A stretch of 64,000 nt of DNA from Rodentibacter pneumotropicus DSM 21403. Lineage in GTDB: Bacteria > Pseudomonadota > Gammaproteobacteria > Enterobacterales > Pasteurellaceae. The notes under the pieces are model-generated. The model worked only from the letters and a program-made list of their open reading frames with translations, had not been told where the DNA came from and did not search any database. The position numbers and the translations under genes are program-made. Position 1 is the first letter of the stretch. The number at the start of each line of letters is the position of its first letter. The stretch lies in the NCBI RefSeq assembly GCF_000379905.1, contig NZ_KB904045.1, positions 1 to 64,000 of the forward strand, written 5' to 3'. This document shows, piece by piece, positions 58,403 through 64,000 of the stretch.

Positions 58403-58568
58403 ATTTTTGGATATTGCGATTAAGATTTGATGTGACAGTTTTAACATCGCCTTTTAATTTTTGGCGATCAGCCTTAAAACCATTGTGTGTTGATGGATAT
58501 TGTGCAGGGCTTTGCATAACCGCACCGACAACATCTAAGTTTGTTAAGCGTTTAAGTAAAGCGACCAT
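58377..58568 (-). CDS. Small phage protein, 63 residues, unknown
   Basis: The frame begins MVALLKRLTNLDVVGAVMQS with AAAGGTAAA upstream. It continues PAQYPSTHNGFKADRQKLKG, then DVKTVTSNLNRNIQKYG. A hydrophobic start followed by a basic helix is typical of small phage early proteins. Its end overlaps the DUF2335 start, suggesting translational coupling. No family is recognised with certainty. Confidence 0.55.
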   Translation of the reverse strand: MVALLKRLTNLDVVGAVMQSPAQYPSTHNGFKADRQKLKGDVKTVTSNLNRNIQKYGNQKYAS

Positions 58569-58702
58569 AATTTTACCTTTTATATTGACCGGTTGCTGTC
58601 ACCAACCATGTGTAAGTGTGGTTATCTTAATCCGAGTTAGAGCGGTTTGTCAAATTTTTCAAAAACAAAACCACTTATTAAAATGTGAGATATGCCTCAA
58701 AA

Positions 58703-58939
58703 TTAAAATGATTTTGTTGAAGATGAAAATCGCTGTGCTATTCTCTTGATCGCCTTTGCTAACCACGAGGTATCTTTTATCGGAATGTGAATTGATTGCG
58801 TAATTTCGCCTTCGTAGGTTGCTTGGGAAACCGCCTTTATTTTTTCTTTGGCTTGCTTTGGCGTATCAGCAAAGATATTGATAACCCAAGTTTGACCCTC
58901 AAAATGATAAGTAAAGGTATATTCTTTCATTTGGTGCAT
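58703..58939 (-). CDS. Small phage protein, 78 residues, unknown
   Basis: From ATG 58939 the frame reads MHQMKEYTFTYHFEGQTWVI, then NIFADTPKQAKEKIKAV. An N-terminal beta pair precedes an amphipathic helix and a basic C-terminus (AKAIKRIAQRF). The ribosome-binding site AGGAG comes from a palindrome (58941-58950) shared with the divergent YegP-like gene at 58951. A start at 58930 is possible. No family recognised. Confidence 0.65.
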   Translation of the reverse strand: MHQMKEYTFTYHFEGQTWVINIFADTPKQAKEKIKAVSQATYEGEITQSIHIPIKDTSWLAKAIKRIAQRFSSSTKSF

Positions 58940-58940
58940 A

Positions 58941-58950
58941 AGGAGCTCCT
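58941..58950. promoter_or_regulatory. Palindromic Shine-Dalgarno shared by two divergent genes
   Basis: AGGAGCTCCT is its own reverse complement. Rightward it places AGGAG 5 bases before ATG 58951; leftward it places AGGAG 6 bases before ATG 58939. The two start codons are only 11 bases apart, so each promoter must lie within the other gene and the two mRNAs must overlap at their 5' ends. Confidence 0.8.
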
Positions 58951-59133
58951 ATGTATTTTGAAATTTATAAAGATGCGAAAGGTGAATTTCGCTGGAGATT
59001 GAAAGCGGGTAATCACCAATCTATAGCGACAAGTGGTGAAGGCTATACAACAAAGCAAAGTTGCCAGCACGCCATTGGAGTTATTAAAACTGTAAATGAA
59101 CAAACAGAAGTTAAAGACTTGACTGTTGCTTAA
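58951..59133 (+). CDS. YegP-like DUF1508 protein
   Basis: A 60-residue single DUF1508 unit: MYFEIYKDAKGEFRWRL, then KAGNHQSIATSGEGYTTKQS, CQHAIGVIKTV. The family forms a small alpha/beta fold, usually in tandem; here there is one copy. It is the only rightward gene in this part of the prophage and has its own terminator at 59139. It shares its ribosome-binding palindrome with the leftward gene at 58939. Biological role unknown. Confidence 0.85.
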   Translation: MYFEIYKDAKGEFRWRLKAGNHQSIATSGEGYTTKQSCQHAIGVIKTVNEQTEVKDLTVA

Positions 59134-59138
59134 AATTT

Positions 59139-59163
59139 AGCCCTGTAATAACAGGGCTTTTAT
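59139..59163 (+). terminator. Terminator after the DUF1508 gene
   Basis: AGCCCTG (59139-59145) pairs with CAGGGCT (59152-59158), followed by TTTA. It lies six bases after the stop codon. Confidence 0.75.
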
Positions 59164-59240
59164 AAAATGAAACTGCACATAAGAGTGGTTCGTTTAATTA
59201 CTTTCGGTTTGTATCAATAACCGGCAACTCAACAAACGCA

Positions 59241-59522
59241 TTAAGCGGTTGTGGTGTCGGTTGGTGTCGGTTGGTGTTGATTGCGGCGTGTTTCTATCCA
59301 ATCCAACAATTCTTTAAATTCATCATAATAACGGGCTTGTTTTGTTGCCTGCTTGATGATGAAATCTCGTTGTTCGCTGTCTAAAAGCAGCCAGTATTTT
59401 TTGACTTGTTCGATTGCTCTCTGTCGTTCATTGTCTGAATTGGTGTTGAAATTGTCATAAACATATTTGCCAAACAATTCAGCGAAAAACGAATAAGCAA
59501 TGCTGATATGTATTTCGTTCAT
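59241..59522 (-). CDS. Small phage protein, 93 residues, unknown
   Basis: The start is placed at ATG 59522 (MNEIHISIAYSFFAELFGKY), 9 bases after AGGAGG. An ATG at 59531 stands directly on the ribosome-binding site. The protein is helical, with QRAIEQVKKYWLLLDSEQRD in the middle and a Thr/Pro-rich tail (HQPTPTDTTTA) encoded by a short tandem repeat (TGTCGGTTGG twice, 59258-59280). No family recognised. Its ribosome-binding site lies at the end of the beta-helix gene upstream. Confidence 0.6.
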   Translation of the reverse strand: MNEIHISIAYSFFAELFGKYVYDNFNTNSDNERQRAIEQVKKYWLLLDSEQRDFIIKQATKQARYYDEFKELLDWIETRRNQHQPTPTDTTTA

Positions 59523-59527
59523 TTTAT

Positions 59528-60289
59528 TCATCCTCCTAAAATTCGACTTTTCGCAACTTCGATTAATAACCCATACTCTCGCTTGGTTTTCTCATTGTGT
59601 ACCTCTGCGGATTCCGCTAAAAACTCTTCAATCGTTCCGGTAAAACAACCCCGAGTAACGATTAATCCGTCCTTGCCATTGAATACCGTAAGCGTACCGT
59701 TTTTTGAACCCACACTGCTTGCCCAGAAAATCATTCTACATTCGGAAATGTTGGCAAAATTTCTTACACAAGCATTACCACACACCCGAGCATCTCCGTA
59801 CACCTTAGCATTACCGTACACCTCAGCATTACCGTACACTTCAGCATCTCCGGACACCCAAGCATCACCGTACACCTTAGCATTACCGGACACCCAAGCA
59901 TTACCGTACACCTCAGCATCTCCGTACACCTTAGCATTACCGTACACCTTAGCATTACCGTACACCTTAGCATCTCCGTACACCTCAGCATTACCGTACA
60001 CCTCAGCATTACCGTACACCTCAGCATCACCGAACACCCAAGCATTACCGTACACGTTAGCATTACCGTACACGTTAGCATTACCGGACACCCAAGCATC
60101 GCCGGATACCATAGCATCGCCGAACACCCAAGCATCACCGGATTGAGCTAAATTTTTCTCAGCCTCGATATAGCCGCCAAGTTCACCGGCTACGATTGCA
60201 CCAAAAGAAATTAATGCTCTAATTCGGTAGAGGGTTATTCCAAAATATTCTTTGGTGTCGTCTTTTAATAGTTCATATTTTTTCGTCAT
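59528..60289 (-). CDS. Beta-helix (hexapeptide-repeat) phage protein
   Basis: A 253-residue protein. The N-terminal ~45 residues (MTKKYELLKDDTKEYFGITL) lead into about 21 tandem six-residue units of the form (N/D)AxVYG or (D)AWVSG (about residues 50-176). This is the regular pattern of a left-handed beta-helix. A C-terminal domain follows: GSKNGTLTVFNGKDGLIVTR, then FTGTIEEFLAES. Similar proteins occur in prophages of many bacteria without known function. The DNA repeat is 18 bases long and near-identical between units, so copy number can change in frame. Confidence 0.85.
   Translation of the reverse strand: MTKKYELLKDDTKEYFGITLYRIRALISFGAIVAGELGGYIEAEKNLAQSGDAWVFGDAMVSGDAWVSGNANVYGNANVYGNAWVFGDAEVYGNAEVYGNAEVYGDAKVYGNAKVYGNAKVYGDAEVYGNAWVSGNAKVYGDAWVSGDAEVYGNAEVYGNAKVYGDARVCGNACVRNFANISECRMIFWASSVGSKNGTLTVFNGKDGLIVTRGCFTGTIEEFLAESAEVHNEKTKREYGLLIEVAKSRILGG
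59761..60142 (-). repeat. 18-bp tandem repeats coding the beta-helix units
   Basis: About 21 units of 18 bases, all close to GGTAATGCTGAGGTGTAC in coding sense. Because the unit is a multiple of three, unequal recombination would change the length of the protein without breaking the frame. A long rightward frame through the same repeats is a by-product of their regularity. Confidence 0.9.
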
Positions 60290-60332
60290 TTTATTTACCT
60301 ATAAAAAAGCCCACGGAAGTGGGCGGTGTGGT

Positions 60333-60785
60333 TCAGAATGGAATATCGTCATCAAGATTATTCATCTGTTGGCGTTCTTCATCAGAATAGCCGTCCCATT
60401 CTTTTTGTTGAGTCGGTTTATTTTGTGTTTGATTGTTGCCGTTTCTATCTTGTGAGTTGCCTAACATTTGCAAAACATCACCTTGAATTTCTGTTGTGTA
60501 GCGCTCTTGCCCGTTTTGGTCTTGCCATTTGCGGGTACGCAGGCGACCTTCTACATACACTTGCGAACCTTTATGCAAATATTCGCCATAAATTTCCGCT
60601 TGACGGCGATAGAACACGATGCGGTGCCATTCGGTAATTTCACGACGTTCACCTGTATTGCGATCATTCCAACTTTCACCGGTTGCAACACTTATATTAG
60701 CGACGGTATCACCATTTGGCATTGTGCGAACATCGGGAGCGCTACCTAAGCGACCCACAATAATGACTTTATTTACTCCTGCCAT
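60333..60785 (-). CDS. ssb: Single-stranded DNA-binding protein (phage copy)
   Basis: A 150-residue SSB with the OB-fold N-terminal region ([57 protein letters not shown] at about 55-90), a Gln/Asn-rich linker, and the acidic tip DDDIPF that binds partner proteins. It is shorter in the linker than the chromosomal SSB. It lies in the recombination module with the DUF1071 protein 10 bases upstream on the same strand. Confidence 0.95.
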   Translation of the reverse strand: MAGVNKVIIVGRLGSAPDVRTMPNGDTVANISVATGESWNDRNTGERREITEWHRIVFYRRQAEIYGEYLHKGSQVYVEGRLRTRKWQDQNGQERYTTEIQGDVLQMLGNSQDRNGNNQTQNKPTQQKEWDGYSDEERQQMNNLDDDIPF

Positions 60786-60795
60786 TTCATCTCTC

Positions 60796-61470
60796 CTAAA
60801 CCGTTAAATTAAATAAGCATTCATCATAGAAGCTGTTGTAAGAATCAATCAGATTCGGGTATTTTTTCTCTAGCCACGGCATTTGTTTGCTGTATAGATC
60901 TTCAAGTTCCGGTTTACTTTTACATTCACGCAAGCCGTCTTGAAGTTTTTCCCACGTTGATTTTTCTGCTTGGGTAGGCGGTTGGTCAGGTGGCGTAGAG
61001 TTCATATTCTGCTTCGTTGAGCTGTTTGAGTTGGGCGGCAATTTTGGTTTTGGGGTTTCTTTGCTGTCTTCTTCATTCGGCAAATCTTCACCGGCATAGA
61101 TGTAATGTCCTAAACCGCACATTGCGATCGCTTTAGCAAGACAACGCATATAGGCTTTGTTGATTGCTATTGCATCAGGATTTTTAATGGATTTATTTAA
61201 GTGATCCATTACCGGTAACCACATATAACGGCTAAATTCTTCTTCGCCTTCTTTAATGGTGAGGGTTATGCCCACAATCACCGAACCATCGGGCAGATGC
61301 CTATCATCGTGGATAACGTAGGTAGATTGGGGAAAATATTCCATCAGCACGCCCCAAGCCCACGCCCAAGAGAGATAGGTGAGGGCATATTTCCCCGTGC
61401 CTTTGGCTTCGGTTTTGTCGTTTACGTTGATTGTTGAAAGCGTATCCCACGCTTTTTGTTGTAGACTCAT
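60796..61470 (-). CDS. DUF1071 single-strand annealing protein (Rad52-like)
   Basis: The start is placed at ATG 61470 ([18 protein letters not shown]), with AAGGAAAA upstream, giving 224 residues. [16 protein letters not shown] near residue 36 and [26 protein letters not shown] near residue 110 are the DUF1071 hallmarks. The Pro/Ser/Thr-rich linker and helical C-terminus follow. DUF1071 proteins are phage single-strand annealing recombinases. Together with SSB and the exonuclease at 61724 it makes a phage recombination set. Confidence 0.87.
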   Translation of the reverse strand: MSLQQKAWDTLSTINVNDKTEAKGTGKYALTYLSWAWAWGVLMEYFPQSTYVIHDDRHLPDGSVIVGITLTIKEGEEEFSRYMWLPVMDHLNKSIKNPDAIAINKAYMRCLAKAIAMCGLGHYIYAGEDLPNEEDSKETPKPKLPPNSNSSTKQNMNSTPPDQPPTQAEKSTWEKLQDGLRECKSKPELEDLYSKQMPWLEKKYPNLIDSYNSFYDECLFNLTV

Positions 61471-61480
61471 TGTTTTTTCC

Positions 61481-61591
61481 TTATTGTTGAATGTGAGAAA
61501 TTTTCCCATCGTAGTCGTGGGGGAGATCCAGTTGATATGCGCTGATAATCACGAACACGCCAAGCACGATTTTTAAACCTTTTTTGAACAT
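61481..61591 (-). CDS. Small phage membrane peptide, paralogue 2
   Basis: A 36-residue frame from ATG 61591 (MFKKGLKIVLGVFVIISAYQ, then LDLPHDYDGKISHIQQ) with AAGGAAGAAA upstream. It shares the basic start, single hydrophobic helix and DYDGKI motif with the peptide at 56899-57030. Both follow the same leader hairpin. It lies 10 bases before the DUF1071 gene. Confidence 0.65.
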   Translation of the reverse strand: MFKKGLKIVLGVFVIISAYQLDLPHDYDGKISHIQQ

Positions 61592-61601
61592 TTTTTCTTC
61601 C

Positions 61602-61683
61602 TTTTGCTGAAATTTGGGTGAGACAAACCGCCACACGATTTTCATGAGGGGAAAAGTGCGGTCGGTTTTGATTAAGTTTTAGA
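61602..61683 (-). repeat. Prophage leader repeat, copy B (hairpin 61625-61668)
   Basis: Second copy of the ~75-base leader. On the minus strand the stem is AAACCG, bulged A, CCGCAC with GTGTGG, CGGTTT (one G-U pair), with an inner TTTTC/GAAAA helix. The first arm contains a complete uptake signal, which copies A and C have lost or never had. Confidence 0.75.
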
Positions 61684-61723
61684 ATAAGTGAATTAATCCG
61701 AAAGGGCGGTGGGTGTCAATGTG

Positions 61724-62374
61724 TTACTCCATAAAATTCATTCGTTTATAAACCTGTCTTACCCGCTCAACATCTTTGGCGCAATATTCAGCGACTTCGT
61801 TGATTCGTCCATCTTGCACCGCTTGCCATACTTTTGAGCCGTCAATATCGCCCTTTTGCTCAATGCCTAGCACTTTGCAGAGCTTGTCTAGTGATGGGGA
61901 TTTTTCTCTGTTATAACCGCACCATTCCAACATCGTGTCGTAAGTATTGCGGTTATCTATTTTGTAATAAGGCTTAACGCCATTGATGATATGACGATGC
62001 CACATAAATAAGCCGTCAAATTTGGCCAGGTTATGTCCGATAAATTTCGGCACGGTTTTGCACTTATTGACTTCCGTTTTGAGATAGTCGTTAAAGCGGG
62101 TTAAAATATCCCATTCTCGGTCGGGTGATTGCCAATCTTCACGATAGAATGTTTGCACCGGCTCATCATTAATTGAAACACTAATCGCCACAATTTCCCC
62201 AAATGCGCCATCAAGCGAGGTTTTATTTACAGCTTCTGCTTTATTTTCTTCCAACCACTTCGCAATGGTTTCTTCGTTTTTGTAGTTTGCCGGTGCTTTT
62301 AAATTCTCACAAACATAGGCTTGAAAGTCTGTGTTTTGAGTTGGAATGGTTTCAATGTCAATGTAAACGTTCAT
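61724..62374 (-). CDS. DnaQ-like 3'-5' exonuclease (PolB-exo2 type)
   Basis: The start is ATG 62374 (MNVYIDIETIPTQN), with AAGGA 6 bases upstream, giving 216 residues; TTG at 62380 is an unlikely alternative. The DEDDy residues are visible: DIE near residue 5-7, GHNLAKFDGLFM near 112 with the Asp, and YCAKDVERVRQVY near 198 with the final Asp. It belongs to the predicted 3'-5' exonuclease group found in phage recombination clusters. With the DUF1071 protein and SSB it would process and anneal DNA ends. Confidence 0.87.
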   Translation of the reverse strand: MNVYIDIETIPTQNTDFQAYVCENLKAPANYKNEETIAKWLEENKAEAVNKTSLDGAFGEIVAISVSINDEPVQTFYREDWQSPDREWDILTRFNDYLKTEVNKCKTVPKFIGHNLAKFDGLFMWHRHIINGVKPYYKIDNRNTYDTMLEWCGYNREKSPSLDKLCKVLGIEQKGDIDGSKVWQAVQDGRINEVAEYCAKDVERVRQVYKRMNFME

Positions 62375-62383
62375 ATTCAATCC

Positions 62384-62503
62384 TTAAAATGGCATTTCGC
62401 CATATTCTTCAAGTAAAGCCTGTAAATCTTCGGGTTCGATAATGTGGAAGTTAAGTAAATCTCGAATCTTATTGAGAGATTCTTGTTTGGTTTCATCTGT
62501 CAT
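62384..62503 (-). CDS. Small phage protein, 39 residues, unknown
   Basis: From ATG 62503 with GGAGG 7 bases upstream: MTDETKQESLNKIRDLLNFH, then IIEPEDLQALLEEYGEMPF. It is acidic and helical. The start overlaps the stop of the gene at 62500 (ATGA), and its stop is next to the exonuclease ribosome-binding site. This tight packing supports it. No family recognised. Confidence 0.6.
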   Translation of the reverse strand: MTDETKQESLNKIRDLLNFHIIEPEDLQALLEEYGEMPF

Positions 62504-62655
62504 TGCAGCACCTCCCATATCACCTCACCGTTGTAGTCGTTATCATCTTGCCAATCGTAAATATCCGGTTCGGGCTTGCCTTGTGGTTCGTCAAACTGGT
62601 CGTAATAATCGTGGTCGCTGCCGCATTCCCACGGAGAGTAGTATCGTTTAGCCAT
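62500..62655 (-). CDS. Small acidic phage protein, 51 residues, unknown
   Basis: From ATG 62655 with GGGGAGA upstream: MAKRYYSPWECGSDHDYYDQ, then a Pro/Asp/Tyr-rich stretch ending NGEVIWEVLQ. It is strongly acidic. It overlaps the preceding gene's stop by 8 bases and the next start by 4, as in a coupled cluster. Function unknown. Confidence 0.6.
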   Translation of the reverse strand: MAKRYYSPWECGSDHDYYDQFDEPQGKPEPDIYDWQDDNDYNGEVIWEVLQ

Positions 62656-62866
62656 TTTTCTCTCCCCATTTATACTTTTTCTTTGTCACATTATTTAATA
62701 CTTCAAGCCGTTTCTTGCGCTTGTCGATTTCAAGCCGGCAGAACTCCTCATCACAATGATTCTGACTTCGCCAAGTTGCTTTACCATTCATAATTTCAAT
62801 GGCAACAAATCCCAAGCCTTTTGGATGAGGTTCAACCCTGTAATCTCGTCTTTTATTGCTTGCCAC
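62648..62866 (-). CDS. Small phage protein, 72 residues, unknown
   Basis: The frame begins MASNKRRDYRVEPHPKGLGF, then VAIEIMNGKATWRSQNHCDE. The middle has the look of a small beta domain and the C-terminus is a basic helix (LEIDKRKKRLEVLNNVTKKKYKW). It overlaps its neighbours on both sides. No family recognised. Confidence 0.6.
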   Translation of the reverse strand: MASNKRRDYRVEPHPKGLGFVAIEIMNGKATWRSQNHCDEEFCRLEIDKRKKRLEVLNNVTKKKYKWGEKNG

Positions 62867-63251
62867 GGTCGATTTCCTTTTGCTTTTGGGCTGTGTAGTG
62901 GAGTAGCGCCTGTTCTGCTTGTGGGGTTAAATTTGGTTGCCAATCGCCATTTTCCTCATGCCAAAGTTTTCGGGCTTCGGCTCGGGCTTGTTGGCTTATT
63001 TGCTCGCTGAGTTCGTGATTGTGCCAGTCTGTGGGATTCCCCCACGCTTGTGAGACACTAAAAACGACAATCAATACGGCTGCGGTAGTGAGTAGAATAA
63101 GGAGACATTCGCCAAGAAAGGCGAGAAATTCAAGAATAGATTTGTGCATAGTGGTGTCCTTTTTTGGTGGCTCGTTGAGAAATATGGTGCGGGAACGCAT
63201 AGCAGGTTGTTCCGGTTTCTTTTTTCCGGTTCGTTTTTGTCGTTTGTTCAT
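62853..63251 (-). CDS. Phage membrane protein, unknown function
   Basis: Up to 132 residues from ATG 63251, preceded by AAAAAGGAAAC after leader repeat C. An internal ATG at 63149 also has a good site (AAAGGACACC) and would give a 98-residue protein starting MHKSILEFLAFLGECLLILL. There may be two overlapping products. One membrane helix (LGECLLILLTTAAVLIVVFS) is followed by a charged, Gln-rich periplasmic or cytoplasmic tail. The first 34 residues are very basic (KRQKRTGKKKPEQP). Confidence 0.6.
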   Translation of the reverse strand: MNKRQKRTGKKKPEQPAMRSRTIFLNEPPKKDTTMHKSILEFLAFLGECLLILLTTAAVLIVVFSVSQAWGNPTDWHNHELSEQISQQARAEARKLWHEENGDWQPNLTPQAEQALLHYTAQKQKEIDRGKQ

Positions 63252-63270
63252 GTTGTTTCCTTTTTAATCG

Positions 63271-63342
63271 ATTTGCTGAATTTAGGGTGCAAGAAACCGC
63301 CGCAGGCTTAAAAAAGCGCGGTCGGTTTTGGTTGAGTTTTAA
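63271..63342 (-). repeat. Prophage leader repeat, copy C (hairpin 63294-63328)
   Basis: Third copy of the leader. On the minus strand the stem is AAACCG, bulged A, CCGC with GCGG, CGGTTT, and an inner GCTT/AAGC helix replacing TTTT/AAAA of the other copies. The 3' tail is identical to copy A. It lies just after the second KilA-N gene and before the membrane protein gene. Confidence 0.75.
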
Positions 63343-63367
63343 TCAAGTAACTGTTGAAAGGCTTTGA

Positions 63368-63943
63368 CTAATGCCAATCGTTTGGTATTAGATTGAATAA
63401 ACTGTTGGCTTTTGCCATTGTTTGTTCAAGTGGGTATTTAAAATTGTAGAGATACTGCCCGCCAATTTCACTTTTCATTTGTTTTGGAATGTTAGTGCCA
63501 CGTAGTTTTTCTTGCATTTCGTGGGCTTGGAAACAAAAGCTATACATTCTGATGAAAAGGGCTAATGCTTCTTCGCTTTGGGAAATGTTATCAATACGGT
63601 AATCAGGCTCAGGCAAAGCGAGTTGTTTTGGTTCATTCCGGTGCATTGCCAAGAATGCCCGTAGGACGACTAAATGAAATTTAGGGCTAATCCAAGTCGC
63701 ATAGGCTAAAACGAGTTCTTCGCACGCGTAGGTTCCACCGTGTGTACCTCGTAGGGTTTTTAGCGGTTGTACTGCTGGATCTTCTTTTTGGATTTCTTCA
63801 ATCAATTCTTTTGTGCTATCTAGGCGAAGAAATAAAACTGGTTTATGTTTTGCTAGATTACCACTTGCTTGATGACAATCATTTAAACAATGAAGATTTC
63901 CAAAAGTGCGGATAGATTTTGATAAGATTTGTAAGTTTGACAT
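63368..63943 (-). CDS. KilA-N domain protein (antirepressor type), intact paralogue
   Basis: The start is placed at ATG 63943 (MSNLQILSKSIRTFGNL), with GGAG 9 bases upstream, giving 191 residues. The KilA-N domain fills about 1-120, with KHKPVLFLRLDSTKELIEEI and GTHGGTYACEELVLAYATWI followed by SPKFHLVVLRAFL. The N-terminal domain is nearly the same as in the copy at 57777, but the C-terminal ~70 residues are different (SEEALALFIRMYSFCFQAHE). The shared N-terminus with swapped C-termini is typical of phage antirepressors. The upstream sequence at the window edge resembles the 3' stem of a C4-like RNA. Confidence 0.85.
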   Translation of the reverse strand: MSNLQILSKSIRTFGNLHCLNDCHQASGNLAKHKPVLFLRLDSTKELIEEIQKEDPAVQPLKTLRGTHGGTYACEELVLAYATWISPKFHLVVLRAFLAMHRNEPKQLALPEPDYRIDNISQSEEALALFIRMYSFCFQAHEMQEKLRGTNIPKQMKSEIGGQYLYNFKYPLEQTMAKANSLFNLIPNDWH

Positions 63944-63987
63944 TTTTTTATGCTCCGAATGTTTTGTGTTCATTCGATCACTTTTGT

Positions 63988-64000
63988 AGGGTGATCGGGC
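63988..64000 (-). ncRNA. 3' stem of a second C4-like RNA, cut by window edge
   Basis: The minus strand at the edge reads GCCCGATCACCC. This aligns with CCCGACCACC at the 3' end of the C4-like RNA at 57832, at a comparable distance (about 45-55 bases) from the ATG of the paralogous KilA-N gene. The remaining part would lie to the right of the window. Confidence 0.4.

Larger units (their letters stand above)
55348..64000. mobile_element. Prophage, integrase end and early region (partial)
   Basis: From an integrase next to tyrS rightward, the DNA is densely packed with leftward small genes: integrase, DUF4224, KilA-N, DUF2335, SSB, DUF1071, exonuclease and several peptides. The left attachment site should lie between 55221 and 55386. 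I see no tRNA there. The lysis and structural genes lie beyond the right edge, so neither completeness nor activity can be judged. A KilA-N gene is frameshifted, which may indicate some decay. Confidence 0.85.

Noticed and set aside
59761-60142. CRISPR array suspected from regular repeats
   Set aside because: The repeats are contiguous 18-bp units without spacers and keep one reading frame coding hexapeptides.
59508-60146. Rightward 212-codon reading frame across the repeats
   Set aside because: It is the antisense of the beta-helix repeats. Its monotonous PYTLALPYTSA pattern is only the complement of the 18-bp unit, and it has no ribosome-binding site.

Overview
The window is chromosomal DNA from a member of the Pasteurellaceae. 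The clearest sign is the many copies of the Haemophilus-type DNA uptake signal (AAGTGCGGT or its complement), found between genes and inside them. The gene set also fits: nikKLMQO with a NimR-like regulator, pntAB, sapABCDF, lptFG, an fhuCDBA-type locus, and a xthA neighbourhood like that of H. influenzae. The signal type places it in the Haemophilus/Aggregatibacter/Pasteurella/Rodentibacter side of the family. The species cannot be fixed from this sequence alone.

Layout. 1-341: the end of an IS21-family element that has cut off the start of an unidentified gene. 637-13755: a cation/proton antiporter, a YafD-like protein, pntAB behind a CRP-type site, a nickel uptake operon (nikKLMQO) divergent from its MerR-type regulator, pepA, and lptFG. 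13831-24813: fbp, a decayed DUF484 gene, purA, a Wzz-like protein, lysC, sanA, metX (with a MetJ-like operator), a YdjA-type nitroreductase, sppA and a BASS-family transporter. 24877-33818: sapABCDF, ycjX and ycjF, with a VirK/YbjX-type gene lodged between ycjX and ycjF. 33858-41329: a ferric-hydroxamate uptake operon (fhuC-D-B-receptor) and cls. 41348-49980: a pseudouridine synthase, a complete type I restriction-modification system in the order hsdS-hsdR-hsdM, xthA and a TIGR01619-type protein. 50093-55220: a nitroreductase, sucrose genes (scrB, scrK) with a glutathione S-transferase gene between them, and tyrS.

55348-64000 is the integrase-proximal early region of a prophage, transcribed leftward and running off the right edge. 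It encodes a tyrosine integrase, a DUF4224 protein, two KilA-N proteins (one frameshifted), a DUF2335 membrane protein, a repeat-rich beta-helix protein, SSB, a DUF1071 annealing protein, a DnaQ-like exonuclease and many very small genes.

The most interesting material is RNA-level structure in the prophage. (1) A 79-nt C4-like antisense RNA lies just upstream of the first KilA-N gene. It has two blocks complementary to the ribosome-binding region of that gene. (2) A hairpin in the 3' untranslated region of the preceding DUF2335 gene carries the same target blocks and could act as a decoy for that RNA. (3) The right edge shows what looks like the 3' stem of a second C4-like RNA before the second KilA-N gene. 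(4) A leader hairpin occurs three times with compensating base changes, each time just before a small gene. (5) Two divergent genes share one palindromic Shine-Dalgarno sequence.

Convergent gene pairs in the core are often separated by terminators made of two inverted uptake signals. Start sites were moved from the longest reading frame where a ribosome-binding site, an overlap or family alignment gave a better choice.
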